Shown here: one piece after another, positions 21,851 to 34,685 of the stretch
Position numbering within the stretch: position 1 is the first letter of the stretch
Layout of the letters: every line of letters begins with the position of its first letter
DNA from: Diadema setosum
Lineage: Eukaryota; Echinodermata; Echinoidea; Diadematoida; Diadematidae
Length of the DNA stretch: 64,000 nt
Assembly: GCA_033980235.1 (NCBI GenBank)
Contig: CM067072.1
Span: forward strand, 22,943,047 to 23,007,046
Reading direction: 5' to 3'
Program-made: the position numbers and the translations under genes
Notes under the pieces: model-generated
The model's database searches: none
What the model saw: the letters and a program-made list of their open reading frames with translations, nothing else
What the model was told of the DNA's origin: nothing

Positions 21851-22243
21851 CTGTTTTCTTAAATGATATTGCAATTTTTCCAATTAAACCTACTGTAAAA
21901 GTGATATTTTTCACGTGAGTGATTTGTCACGTTCGACTAGGTATTAAAGACGAGTTTCGCTTGTTTTTAATTCCTCAGAATCAAGACACCGACCACAGAA
22001 ACATATGGCACCAAAACTTTTTTTTTAATTCTCGTAGCTTCTTCACCACAGTTGTGACAAACGTGTCATTTTGATATTTTGCCAGTTATGTGAAACTGTC
22101 GTCACACATTGTCAAGATGTACTTTGTAGACCTATTGGGAGAACCATGCATAATGGCGGAAGCATACCAGGCGCATAGCGACATTTCTAGTCTTTACAAT
22201 AATGATCTCCGATTTTAGACGGGTAACGTGACGTCGCATCATA

Positions 22244-22947
22244 TGTGACCGTGCACCACAAAACTAACAAAATGTCGCACCCCTTGATTTTACGTGAGGA
22301 CAAAAAAAAAAAGGTGAAATGGTTCAGCAAGTCAGTTTTCAGTTATCCACATTTTCTGAAAGACATCTTCTTCTTCTACATCTTTCTCGAGTTCTGGAAC
22401 ATAAAATGGATGGGAAAGTGGGTTTTCAGCAGTTTTTCTACAACCCATTTTTGATAGAGTAATGTGATCAGGTATGTCTCACTCCGTTTTCATTTCACTT
22501 TTCACTTTTTACTTTCAGCTTTAATAACCATTTAAAAGGATAATGCTACTATTTTGAAAGTTGGCATTAATCATGGTCAGAATGTGTGGATAGAACATGC
22601 TCAATTTCAGCTTTAACTGATAATATATCTGATAATAATAATAAATGCATCTTAATTATTGTTGCTACGGTGGTTTACATCGTGGTTTTGTCCCTTTCAT
22701 CGCAAAGGTAGCACAGCTTGGTAAAGATTCGGCATTTTGAATAGACCCTATACTTCAGAGTCTCTTTTCTCAATTCACACCTTTTCAGAGTGTGTCCTTT
22801 CTTTCCAATATTTAGATAGGTTAGAAGAGTTCATTTGAATTGCGTTATACATCATTTTAAAGCTTAGAGTCTACTCTTTCATGATCTACCCTTGACTAGA
22901 AATCCATGTTTTGCGATTTGTTGTTAGTTTTGTAGTGCAGGGTCACA
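22244..22947 (+). mobile_element. ~700-bp TIR family element, full-length copy
   Basis: The most complete copy: the left end TGTGACCGTGCACCACAAAA and right end TTTTGTAGTGCAGGGTCACA are inverted repeats of ~35 bp that continue with ACTAACAAAATGTCGCA / TGCGATTTGTTGTTAGT. It is 704 bp with no coding capacity. No clear target duplication is visible at GCATCATA / TTCAGTAA. Confidence 0.85.
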
Positions 22948-24419
22948 TTCAGTAAAACTTTAGCCTGTATGGACTAATTTAAATGTGTCCACACGAGTGA
23001 TTTATTCCTAATGAATAGCATGTTTGAATAATTAGCTAATAGTACTGAGAGAGAAACGAGAAGCAATGATGAGAAACTTTTCAAAGTACATCGTTGCAAA
23101 CAAAATATACGTACACTTTTGTTAACATGTGAATGATTTCATGGAATATTTCTATTTATTTATTTATTTATTATTATTTTTTTTTACATAAGATGCTATT
23201 GGAATCATTAAGGGATTTTAATGATGGATCAATGTAATACAGTTTTTATGTTCTTGTTCAGTTATATTTGACAAAAGTTTTCTATCTTTTTTATAATTAT
23301 TTGTTTTCTGCCCTTCACATTTGCATTTATCTATATGCAGTAGCTTCCAAAAGTTATCAGTTACGTAAAAGGTGTATTTTTAATAGATATGAAAAGGCCC
23401 TCAATAAGACTTAACAGTAGTATTGTTCCATACTAAAGGATATATTTGAGAGGCATTCAAATTCAAGTTAGTCTGAAGAAAAACCTCGTAGGCACAACGG
23501 TGAAAAATTGATAAAATCAACTTAATTAGGAAAGTTTGAAATTGTGAAGCTTCGCTAATTTTCCGAAAAGATTTCTTGATCAATGAACAATATAATAGTT
23601 TAGTTGGTGTTTGATGTACTCACTGGACAACTTGTCATTATAGTTCGTACGCAAAATCTTGAAAATAATCATTTTTTTTGGGGGGGGGATGGGGGTGTCA
23701 AAAGCAATCATTCCCCTGTCTCAGGTCTTTATATATTTCTGACTTAGCATTTAAAGTCATTCATCTTTGAACGATTTGCACTTTCAAAGCAAAATGTAAC
23801 AACAAAAAACACGAATGTAATCATAAGTTTTTGTTTTTTGTTTTTGTCCACGATCAACTGGTAAGTTGGAGAGTATTACATAATTAGCTCACCCATTTGC
23901 ATGATTATATCAACTGGTCGATGACAGTTTTACAGAGAACAGGGAAGTTTCTCAATTTCCTTACTTTCCTCATTTTATCCTATTTGGTAAAATTTGCGAT
24001 GTTGTGCATATAGAATTGTACTCTTCGTTTTCAAACTTTGTTTAAACTGGCCCAGAATACATTTTTAACTTTGCACATTTTGGGTACATTTTCAATATCT
24101 ATAATATACATGCCAGGCCCGAATAGTTCTAACTATCGAATATTACACTAAAGTTGTAAGGAAATGCTAAGTACTTTTAGCTGAAATCCGCTTGATCGAA
24201 GAATAGAATCTCATCACTCTCTGCTCGTTTCAAACATGCTACACAAAAAGGCAGTCGCATACTGTGTCAGCTGTAGAGTAATTCACATTGCAGACTTTCT
24301 TTTTACTTCTTCCTATTTCCCAAATCAGTAATAGTATTTTCCTTTCATTTGATATTTTCTGTTACTGGAAGTCTGTTCGTGTATGGTCCATTCTCTTTCT
24401 CGTTTATTTTCTGATTAGA
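22948..24419. other. Intergenic, no gene seen
   Basis: AT-rich with no recognisable ORF, array or RNA. There is a T/G homopolymer tract at 23671-23690. Confidence 0.4.
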
Positions 24420-24890
24420 GAGCTCACATGGACCCAATATTTCAAAATCATACAAAATTTAGAAAGTCGGCAACATTATTAACCGACTGATCCCTTTATG
24501 TTTAACTACAATACTCAGTGTTTTCCCCCTTTTTTATGAATATCTTTAAACTAAAAAAAGAAACTCTAATCCCACAAAAAGCCATCAATATTCATCTAAT
24601 TAACCCTTTTCATACTGAATTCGGAAATCCCCATTGACTTAGTACACAGGTCACCAGGTTCCAAATTTGTTGTTTTCTGTAGTTAAGTAATTAGATAGTT
24701 TGCTTACAATTTGGTCCGTTGATTTTTCCCCTCTTAATATATTTTTTTTCTCGCTGTCTTTATCTCCCATGTGTAAAGTTAACCTAATCAATGATGAATT
24801 AATGTATATGTTTGCTAAAATCATATTATGTTAGATATTGTACCATGCAGGACAATAAATGACATAACATGAAATGAATATCACAATAAT
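24420..24890 (+). pseudogene. LINE 3' fragment, same family as 36.9-38.2 kb
   Basis: ATGGACCCAATATTTCAAAA aligns with ACAGACCCAATATTTCAAAA at 37.64 kb, and the next ~170 bases continue the match (ATACTCAGTGTTTTCC, AAAAGCCATCAATATTCAT). It ends with ACAATAAATGACATAACATG, parallel to the tail at 38.2 kb. Coding frames are destroyed. Confidence 0.65.
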
Positions 24891-26690
24891 GGGGTGAAAT
24901 GACCAGATATTCCTTTGGGATGTATCATCTATTTTAATGCAGTGGTCATGTCACCATAATAATCATTATAAACCATGTTCAAGTGAGTTAAAATCGAGTG
25001 CATTCAAGACATTCAGACATTAATGATAACAACCATAGACATGACAAAGGAGAGACTTTTATCATAAAGATGCTTTAATATATTGATTGAGACAATGCTC
25101 ACAAATCTCAAACACTTGTGAGGAGCTGATAAACACCAATGGCGTCTATACTCATGATTTCAAATCGCAGGTTCAATATCTTCTGCCGATGTCAAGCTTA
25201 CCAAAAATGAACACGCATTTCATTATTGTTGTCCTTCTCCCAGAGCGATAACATGAGTAATCACAAAATATCAACTAGTTTATATTTCAATTTGGTATAC
25301 AAATTTGCAGAACTTAAAAATGGCATGCGACACTTGGCGCCCCCCCCCCCCCCATAAAAAACTACGGTCATAGTCCATGCTTTAAATCATGAACAATATT
25401 GTACCACCTTCCTGAATTTGGGCCAGAATGGTTTAATTGTTTTCCCCATGATTACATACACCGTAACCCTCCGCGGTGATTCATTTTCTAAAATAAAATC
25501 TGCTTTGGAAATATCAGTTACGATAGTCGACTAATCTTATGGAACAATAGCCATACTTCTTCTTTTTTTTTTTTTTGGGGGGGGGGGGTATTCTGGTCGC
25601 CTGTGTGTGCATGTTATTTGAAAAACGCAGCAATCACTAACCCCCGTTGGCTCTTTTTCAATATCCAGTTACTAGTACCCACTTTCTGTAACTCGACTAG
25701 CATTTTGCACAATAGGTACTGCAGGGAATGGCCACGTGATGCGCGGAACAACACGACACATATATCTACAGTATGTGTTATTAAAGTCTACGGCATTCAA
25801 CTGTTTGTTATTTTATATTCGGAAATACTATATTATCTTACTGCATGTTTCTGTATTAAATTTTGTATACGGCTCAATACAATTGCTGTTCATCTATTTG
25901 TGTAATGTTATAGCATTTGAAATCACTGTACTTGTTATTCTTTGTTTTTGTGCTTTTAAATTTGTAATCAATTTGTATGTCATTAATGCAGAAATCAATC
26001 AAATCAAACAAAGTCTAACAAAATCAAACAAGGACCTCATTCTGCTCATTGAAACTGAGAGCTGGCTTATTGGTACTGGAGCTAGCGGACTACACACTCT
26101 TTGATAAGCCAGTTTGGAAAAAAATATTGTTGTCCCCAACAACCCATGATATTCTAAAAGTCATTCATTTCGAAGCTGTAAAGGACTGCATTTCTATTTG
26201 CTAGATTTGAATTTTTTTTTGCACAATTTGGCAGCCCCCCCCCCCAAAAAAAAAAAAGAAGAAGAAATAGATCAAAGTATTCAACGTGCACACAATCTTC
26301 TGCTACGCTGTATCACCCGAGTTCGGCACACTATAAAAACGAAACCAAAAAAAAAAAAAAAAAAAAACTAGGTCAAAGTATTCAACATTCACACAATAAT
26401 CTATTCTGCTGTGTTGCCCGAGTTCGGCACACTTATTCAATTGCTATACGGTGGAGGTTGAGGTGAAATCAATACACTATTTTCAGCTGACCCCATTGAA
26501 TCATAAAATAAAATAGATTAACAGAACGGAAGAGTTTTCAGCAAAGGCGGACTAAAATAAGATGTGATGATGTCATCACTCTAAAATTTGGTAGATGTTT
26601 ATCGGAGACTGTTTTTTTTTTCTACATAAAGTCACCATGTAAAAGATTTACTTTCCGCATTCATTTCGTGAGTGTGGGAAAAGGTCGCCA
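24891..26690. other. Intergenic, no gene seen; small direct repeat
   Basis: TCAAAGTATTCAAC followed by CACACAATC and CCCGAGTTCGGCACAC occurs twice (26272-26332 and 26370-26430), separated by an A-run; this is a local ~100-bp duplication. ORFs at 25603-26104 are not recognisable. Homopolymer C and A tracts lie at 25340-25354, 26236-26256 and 26347-26367. Confidence 0.4.
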
Positions 26691-28030
26691 ACGTTGACTT
26701 TAATATAAAAACAGATATAGCAATCAACCATTTAGAGCCCTATTTCCATAATAATTCTATATGTGAAAACTAAATGGAGAATGGCTGGTATTGACATCAT
26801 CCTTTCTTCCAGTTTGTGCATGTGATCGCGACCAACATCATTCTTCGTTGAAAAATTTGCCGTTGATTATTTTTAAAAATTCTTTATTAAAAGTTTTAAT
26901 AGTCAATGAAGTCTTCTCGAAGATGTACATTCAAAGCGAAACTGCATTTCAAAAGTCTCACTCTCAGCTGTAAACATTAGCTACATGCGGTGGCCAGGGA
27001 TTATTTCAGAAGTGGAGTTTGTGGGAGAGGAAAAATCATATTAAAAAACAATGCACGTTTTTGATGTTAATGTGGTATCTATTACCTCTTTTATTTTGTC
27101 TGCATCTTCACTGCGTACTCAGACTACGGAAATGGACAGAAGGTAGAGTGTGACAAGGGAACTCGTGCATTTTTAGAACTGAAACTCAATGATCTGGTGA
27201 CACTTTTGAGGAATATTGGGAAAATCGTCAATCAAAAGGTAAGAAAAAATAGATATTCAAGGGAACTGTGAATGTCTAATGTGGCGTCTATAATCACTTC
27301 TTTTTTTATGTGTGTCTGTCTTCACTGAGTCTATATAGATTGACCAAAGGGTAAGGTGTGGGGTGTCCCTCTCCCAGACGGGGAAGCTTTTGCATTCTTA
27401 GAAGTATAATTCACCAATCTGGAGCCCACTTTCGGTGAAATTTTGTTTGATTAGTAAAATAAAGAAAAATAGTGGCAGAAAAAAGGTCGGACATCAAAAT
27501 CGTTGAATCTGTCAAGTCTTGTTTCGTGTGTTTGTCTTCACTGTCTACTAATTTTCTGTGAAAATAGCGCTTACTGGCAGTGATGAAATAAACGATAGGA
27601 TACATGTGCGAGGGTGCGAAGTGCATAAGATCAGTGAAATCCAATCGCAGGCTTCATTTTTTTTTTTTATCATGGCGATGATAAGCCTGTTGAGCAAATT
27701 CATGAAGCGTGCTTATTGTGCTGTGCGTTCTTAGGACCCTATAAATTTGCTTGCCTGGAGGTTGCGAATGGTTCAGCGTAACGATCCTCCGAAGCGCAGT
27801 ATCAGACTCCGAAGTCCACACAGTAATTAGGGCAAAATCTGAAAATGTAGGCCTAACTCTGTCGTGGACTGGATAAACATTTTCTTTTTACATTCCTTTT
27901 CTCCTTTATTCCCCTTTCTTTCCTTGCACTTCTCTAAGATCATGCACAACATTCTTCTACAAAAAAGTAAAGGCCCCCACTGCCTACCACCATCCCCCCT
28001 CCCCCCATGACGAACACCGGAGAAAATTTG
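26691..28030. other. Intergenic with a diverged ~225-bp tandem pair
   Basis: Bases ~27060-27245 and ~27275-27440 share order and wording: TAATGTGG...TCTAT, TTCACTG, a GGTA-(A/G)-GTGTG word, TTTTAGAA-like, then CAATCTGG or CAATGATCTGG. They are probably an old duplication. No gene is supported. Confidence 0.4.
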
Positions 28031-28034
28031 GAGA

Positions 28035-28940
28035 TAAATAAGACCCCATTCCACTGACCATCGGAGCCTCATCTGATCCCCCAAATACCAGAATTTCGGC
28101 TTTCCGATAAATTTCGATGAAATCTGAGGCGACAAGCGGAATTTGGTGGCCCTGATTTCTATCAAAACCAACAAAGATCTGACTTTGATCGGAATGATCG
28201 GATCAAAGGCTGGTAGCAGTCCGATATCTGTCATCTGTTCATCTGATTGTGATTGTGTCCGACTAATCGGTCAGTAATCACATTGTAATCAGACGCAGAC
28301 CAGAAGCTGGGCAAATCTATATAATATATGGAAGGTGTCAAAGAGAGTATCCCAAACAGTACACCTTACCCAAACAGTACTCCTTACGATCCTTACGTGG
28401 GATCACCCTCCTTTTATAGACTGTTAGCCATCCGATGTCACTAGGCTTATACGATTAGTGTACGATGAGTGTCAGGTGACAGTTGGGTTGATGAGCAATT
28501 AACCCTTCGGTCTCACAACGGATTGTTATCGGACGGTGCAGAATATCGTTTACCCTCAGATGAGTGTAACAATTGTGCTGGGCGGCTCTCGAACACGTTT
28601 GGTAGCCAACAGATTGGAATCAGATGAGCGCCGATTACGGTTAATCATCGGACATTCCAAAGATTGTTGCCGGACGTCGGTCAGACACGCCCGATAGCTG
28701 CGCAATACAATCTGACACACAGTAGACTAACTCAACACTCATCCGACACTGATTCGACTTGCGATCGGGAAAGGCGCCGATGACGAACTATAAATTCTGA
28801 GCTTAGTTCCTTCATCGGGCGATCTTGCCTTATCGGATCACTCCCGACATGTCCGACACTGACCTGATAGTCGACCAATACCAGACTGCTTCCGACGAGT
28901 GACCGATGAGAAAAAAAAAAGCTCTGTGGAATGGGGGGTA
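28035..28940. mobile_element. Probable TIR element rich in ATCGGA words
   Basis: It is bounded by ACCCCATTCCACTGACCATC on the left and, on the right, the inverted GGAATGGGGGGT. Between them, words such as GATCGGA, CATCGGAC, CCGATTA and ATCCGAC occur in both orientations. The GC content exceeds the flanks. No coding region. The boundaries are approximate. Confidence 0.45.
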
Positions 28941-30144
28941 TAAGCAAAAAAGGTAGAAGTCGCCAATCAGCGAATGTTCCCTGTGTAAATGCGGTACTTA
29001 CGGCATTAAATGGTTTTACTGTTTGCTTGCTTGAGTCCTGGTCTGCCAGATTTGCATAATGATCATGACTGAAAAATCAAAGAGAGAGACAGAGAATGTG
29101 AGAGAAATGAATTTCAAGCAAACCCTGGTCTTCATATCATAGAAACTGGTAGAGCGGAGTATGTATTTCACTTTTTTTTTGATCGACTGAAAAAGACAAA
29201 ACGCCGGAAGTATTTGATGTGGCATTCATTATATTATGTTATTCATTTGCTGTTGCATTTGGAGAGGAAGCGACCAGAGGTTCAGATGTTGTTACGCGAT
29301 TTAATCATCATCTACATTCTGTAAAAGTGTCTAGGCTCTTTAATTTCTAATAGTAGGCATACTCCGCAACTGGTTTGAATGAGGATAATAGTTACTGGGA
29401 ATGAATAAACCCCTATTTGTCTAAGGCACTATGGGGAGGGGACATTATACAAAGAAAGCCTTTCATGCTCTCCTGAGCAGAAATGGGTAATTCCTACATA
29501 ACGGGAAATTATATTAAGACGTTTTTTTTTTTTTTTGTTCGTCTAACTGCTCCGATTTGTTGCTGTTGTTATTTTTTTAATCTTTCAGCAGAGCTCAACG
29601 TAGCACGCCCCCTCACTGTTGGCATGACCTGTGCAATGACTGCATGTCTCAGTGTAGGTATGCTGGACTAAACATAATCATAAGTAAGGTTGTTTTTCAG
29701 GTTCAGCTATTATTTTCTTTCAGATCATAGGAGACAAGAACATCAGTGTGTCAGTGTCAGTGTGTCTGAGAAGTCGCATGCTTCCCATCCGGAGCAGTGG
29801 ATTCGCAGTCAGTGCCATTTTCTTCATCTCTTCTCTATTATTTTGAAGCCAATCAGTTTGTGGTAAGTAGGACTTTACGATATTTTCCCATTGTACTTTA
29901 TGTTTAAAGACTTGATAGTCTCATTTGTAAAGGAGAAAGATAATAATAATGGAAATAATAATAATAACAATAACAGTAATAGTAATAATAATAATAAATG
30001 AGTTAACAAGTGAAAATCGCAAACAAGTAAATAAGTGGACAGAAATTAGGCCTAAAAACACACACAAAAGTAAAAAGAAAAAAAGCCACCAAAAAAAAAA
30101 AACCCACCTTCGATTTCAGTGTTTACATTTCAGTGTTTGATTCC
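28941..30144. other. Intergenic, no gene seen
   Basis: A short open frame at 29590-29665 follows an acceptor-like TTAATCTTTCAG, but it is too short and unmatched to call an exon. A TAA/TAATAA simple repeat lies at 29940-30000. Confidence 0.4.
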
Positions 30145-31376
30145 GTGTTACACCTTTCTGGGCAAGCAACGCGGGCTTGTTGTGAGAAGGGATTTTCCAG
30201 CACGCAGGAGAATTTTGTGCTGGCAGATAAAAATGTTTCCCACTTGTGTTTTATCTGCTAAACGCGTGCTACTTACCTTCTATTTGCGTGTATTCTTTTT
30301 TACCTGCGTGAGAGCTTTGAAACCGATCCGTTTTCTGTTACGAGCGGCTTACTGGTATTGCAAAGTACCTGCGTTGGAGTTGCCTGCGAGGTGCTGCTGG
30401 TAAGGATCTCCTACTGGTGTTCTGCAGGTCAACTGCTCGCGACTTGCGGCAGCTACGGGCATCTTACTGGTGTTCTGCGGATTGACTTGTGTGGAAACAA
30501 AGTTGCTACCCAGAGCTCTCCGCAGTTGGTCCGCACCTGACAGTACCTAGCACGTATCTCACCCGTAGTTGCCCAGGTGCGCAAAACCGATTTACCTGCA
30601 GCAAAGTTTTGAACATGACCATAACTTTTTCCGGGTGAGTCGCGGGTATTGCCCGCAGAGGTCCACGCAGAACACCAGTAGGGAGCCCGTAGCTGCCGCA
30701 AGTCACGAGCAGTTGACCCGCTTAAAGCACGTAAAGTTGCCCGTGGATCTATGCCTATGCGCCGGAAGCGCGTGTCATCTGCGGGCATTCAAGCATAATA
30801 CGGGTGTTTTACTGGCAAGGAACGGTGTCGAAACTGTGCCAATATCCGTGTAGCTGGTCAGTTCTGCGTGCATGCTGAAGGTCAGTTACTGCCTTTCTGC
30901 TGGTTAGTTGAGAGTCGTCTGCGGCCAAGATAATGGCATTCTGTGGGAGTTCTGCCATATCGAATTCCTTCAGAGGGATTCCTTCACCAAGTTGTCAGCC
31001 CTCACTCGCCACCAATGTACCTGACATGCAGGTCACGTGGAATGCACGTAAGTACGTAGCACGGGTCCAGCATGTAGGACGCACGCGAAACTCGCCCAAG
31101 TCCTTGTCCGCTCACAAAAGTTGTCCTGCGTGCTGGAAAATCTCCACACGCAACAAGCCCGATTAGCTTGCCCGGAAAGGTGTGACAGGGCATTTTTTTT
31201 TTTTTTTTTTTTTTTTTGTGCTGGGGGTAAATAGGACCTGCGTGCGCAACACCGGATGAATACGGTTGAGATTACGTGCTAAGTACTGTCATGTGCGGGT
31301 CATCTGCGGGGACCTCCGGGTAGCAAAAATTGTTTTTGGCAAGTCACACGCAAGGCTTGCCCGGAAAGATGTGACA
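30145..31376. mobile_element. Foldback element, CCCTGTCACACCTTTCC family
   Basis: The left end is TGTTACACCTTTCTGGGCAA; the right inner end (31192) inverts to TGCCCTGTCACACCTTTCCG. Homology continues inward through GGGCTTGTTG and GATTTTCCAGCACGCAGGA (~60 bp). Further in, CTACTGGTGTTCTGC and GACTTGCGGCAGCTACGGGC (30412-30470) reappear inverted at 30665-30715. A second end with the same TIR (GCTTGCCCGGAAAGATGTGA) is at 31354-31373, so two ends are nested. GC-rich (~50%) against an AT-rich background. The frames are non-coding. Confidence 0.8.
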
Positions 31377-32710
31377 CAACCATTAGTCTTTTCTCTCAAT
31401 ATAATATTCTTTTAATGTATGAAAAGTGGGTGTATCTTTTTTTTTTTCACTTGCCTTTTTCCAACTAAGTATAGTGTGCTCTTTTTTCCATATAAAACTC
31501 GTATAGGAGAACGTACATATCAATGAAGCTGACTTCTTTAGATTATGACTATCACTGGCCCCATTTGGGATCCCTTGTAGTGTAGGCCTTTAACAAAAGA
31601 GCCTAGCTCTCACTCTATCCACATCTCACGATATCTTGCATTGTACCTCCCTCATCGTTCAATGTCACATGCAGTTGACCATAGAAAGGGGATACTTGAC
31701 TGCCTTTGCAAAGGGTTACTCCCAGCCTGTCCCTTCTTTGTCGACAGTTAAAGCCCCTGTTTACCATTAGGAGCAGTGATTTAGCAATGTTCGAGTTACC
31801 ACACTTGATACAGTATGTATAGTTCTGTTGTATCCTAAAACATCCTTATTTTGCAATAATGCCAGAAATATAAGGAGATAGGTATATCTCTAATATTCTC
31901 AATAAAGCATAACGGTATGCGGTATATTCTAGAAACTGTTTTAATGAAACGATTGTTCACATATTGTATAGTTAACGATGCTTACCATTGATTGTATTGT
32001 TGTTGTTGTTTTGAAGTACAAAAGCTGTTTTTTGTGGTTTTTTTTAGAGCACATGCTATATACTGAGACCTCCGGATGATTTTCAGACTTGTACATTTGA
32101 ACAACCACAAATCACTTATACTTACTACAGAGTTCCAAATTTACAGTGATTGGGGTGAAGAATAAGAATGTTTTCAAAATTTATAACATATAGCAATGAA
32201 CAAGGAATGCATGAGTAGGGGCTCACGGAAGCAGAATAAATGAAGAAGGCATGCATAAATTGTACACATGTAAACTTGTTAAGCAAATATTGTAATGGAA
32301 TTACACTGCTTCATTTCTGAAATAAAATGTGAGGCTCCTATGTCGTCAGCATTGCCAGTGTAGTTTGTTTAAGATTTTTCAGAGTATTGGTTGCTCTGCT
32401 CAAGGACCACGATACATTCCACAAATCTATGCATGGAGCTGTCAATTTATGTACTACATAATATGAAATTATGGAAATCGTCTGGAATGCGCTTTTAAAA
32501 GAATCTTCTTTGGGGGAATGAGGACTCTCTGAGAATATATGTATGATATGTATATATATATATGGGTATATATGTAAGTGCTTATATGGAGAGAGATAAC
32601 AATAACATAAACATCAGCTAATTTCAAAAAGAAAACAAGCAAACGAACAAACAAACAAGTTGTTCAAGTGAAAAATATTTGTAACTAGAGAAGCACTCTG
32701 AGAGCGCAGA
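31377..32710. other. Intergenic, no gene seen
   Basis: AT-rich. A short TA microsatellite lies at 32550-32570. No repeat or ORF is recognised. Confidence 0.4.
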
Positions 32711-33008
32711 CCTCCGCCAAGCATGAAGCTCATTTCCACCACTGATCTTGTTCTTCCACAGAGATATCAGTGATTTCCACCCATACGTACTTACAGCATG
32801 CTGAAAGTGTTTATAGTGTGCTGAAAGTCGCCCGATTTCCCAATATAGAAGCCTTTGTTACGTCATAGAAAACCCTCTGCTGCACGGCGCGCCTCACCCC
32901 TATGAAACTAGAGAACGCACTTTAATGCGCGTATGCAAACCTCAAATACGCGCAGCCTGAACTCCCAGGTATATATTTTGTAAATATCATGCAATTTTCT
33001 GTATATAA

Positions 33009-34278
33009 TAATAATAATAATAATAGTGGCTACTTGTATAGCGCACAGGTCCACTTTTCAGTGCTCATGGCGCTTCAAACATGAAAAAAATATCATATAT
33101 TTACATGCATATACATATTCAAACATTTCAACAAAGAAAAAAAAAGGTAAACAAAAGCAAATATATACCAAATAAAGAATACAACATATATCAATTAAAA
33201 ATACAATATTAATCCAATATTAATGACATACAGCAATTACAGTCCTCAGTATGAAAGGAACAGATAAGTTTTAAGTTTGGATTTGAATGACTCTGTAGAT
33301 GACAGTTCCCTTAACTTAAGAGGTAACTGATTCCACAATTTTGGTCCCATAACGGAAAAAGCACGATCACCATACCCATGTTTTACTCTGGGTGTTTGGA
33401 GTAAGAATGCATCTGATGATGAACGTAGCCTTCGTGTGGGATTGTATTTTTGAACAGAATTACTTATGTATATTGGGGAAAAAGAATGAACTGAATGATG
33501 TACTAATAACAGAATCTTGAAAATAATCCTTTTTTTTCTACAGGTAACCAATGTAAGGAACGGAGAACTGGTGACATGGAATCAAACTTATTAGTAAAAG
33601 TTAACAATCGGGCAGCAGAATTTTGCAACCGTTGAAGTTTTGTGACACCTTTTTTTGAAAGATTACACAACAATGAATTCGAAAAATCCAACCGAGAAGA
33701 AATCAAAGCATGAATAAGTATCTCAGCTGCAGATTTAGACAAATATTTCCTTATGAAACTTAAATTACGCAACTGATATCGAACATTCCGCTGAATATGA
33801 GTTACATGACTTCGAAATGACATTTCCTGATCAAATATGACACCTAAATTACGGGCTGTTTTCGACGAAGTAATGCAAGTGCTACCGATGTTGACATGAC
33901 ATGACTGATAATCAACTTTGCTTAACATATGCTTTGATCCCAATAACAGAAACTCAGATTTATCATCATTTAGTTTAAGGCCATTGGATGTAAGCCAAAT
34001 TTTCAGGTCTTGCAAACATGCTTCGAGTTTTACAATGGCGGATGACAATGAAGACACAGTGGGTTTAAAAGACAAATAAAGTTGTATATCATCCGCATAA
34101 CACTGATAACTAATACAATGCTTGCGAAATACTTCACTAATTGGTTGCATATACAGAGAAAAAAGCAGCGGGCCTCCAACAGAACCTTGAGGTACACCAA
34201 ACTTTGTCATAGTTTTACAAGAGGTAGAATCACCAATTCTGACATAATGAGATCGATCACATAAGTAGGATATAAACC

Positions 34279-34284
<6 letters not shown>
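33009..34284 (-). pseudogene. LINE ORF2 (reverse transcriptase) 3' half, YADD intact
   Basis: Minus strand, from 34284 downward: NWFISYLCDRSHYVRIGDS, GVPQGSVGGPLLFSLYMQPIS (slightly altered GVPQGSVLGP), the catalytic YADD in CYADDIQLY, and NGLKLNDDKSEFLLLGS. Then follow LGVIFDQEMSFRSHV and LISSRLDFSNSLL. A frameshift in the T8 run near 33532 moves to KRIIFKILLLVH. The C-terminal block reads YGDRAFSVMGPKLWNQLP...FKSKLKTYLF and ends at ~33246. The 3' UTR reaches GCGCTATACAAGTAGCC and a (TTA)n tail at 33009-33028. It is CR1/L2-like, 5'-truncated, and one frameshift from open. Confidence 0.9.

Positions 34285-34326
<42 letters not shown>
34283..34326. repeat. (TA)n microsatellite
   Basis: Pure TA repeat at the 5'-truncation point of the LINE. 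Confidence 0.95.
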
Positions 34327-34329
<3 letters not shown>

Positions 34330-34456
34330 ACTATGTATTAATGTATTAATTAACTGATTTTTTCTGTTACGATGTTTGTTTGAATTTTCTTCAATACCCT
34401 GACGTTGGGTGACATAAGAAAATAAAAAAAACCATTGTCATTGTCATTGTCATTGA
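34327..34456 (+). mobile_element. Retroelement 3' tail with (CATTGT)n
   Basis: GACATAAGAAAATAAAAAAA is followed by (CATTGT)3-4 at 34432-34455. The AATAAA-like word and hexamer tail suggest the 3' end of a second, plus-strand retroelement next to the LINE. The body is too short to classify. Confidence 0.45.
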
Positions 34457-34685
34457 CCCTACCTGCCAAAATATCAAAAATCCTTCATAAATTCCCCCAA
34501 AATTCTCGGATCACTACCAACAGTTAATTGTTTGTTACTTGTGTCATTCTCAACCTTTCCTGCAAGTTTCATTCCCATCCGTTAACTACTATTTGAGTTA
34601 TTTTGCACACGGACAAACTAACTAACTAACACACAAACACACAAACCAACGGTAACGAAAACATAACCTCCTCCCTTGGCGGAGG

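Larger units (their letters stand above)
32711..34685. mobile_element. CCTCCGCCAAG-ended DNA element, split by retroelement insertions
   Basis: The outer ends are perfect 11-bp inverted repeats, CCTCCGCCAAG (32711-32721) and CTTGGCGGAGG (34675-34685). Element-specific flanks are CACTGATCTTGTTCTTCCAC on the left, and TTTCATTCCCATCCGTTAAC then ACGGACAAACTAACTAAC on the right. The ~1.4 kb in the middle is a LINE and other tails. I recall this end sequence as widespread in invertebrate deuterostome genomes. Confidence 0.7.

Noticed and set aside
30119..31193. Overlapping ORFs on both strands
   Set aside because: The GC-rich inverted element keeps frames open by composition; no domain is recognisable.
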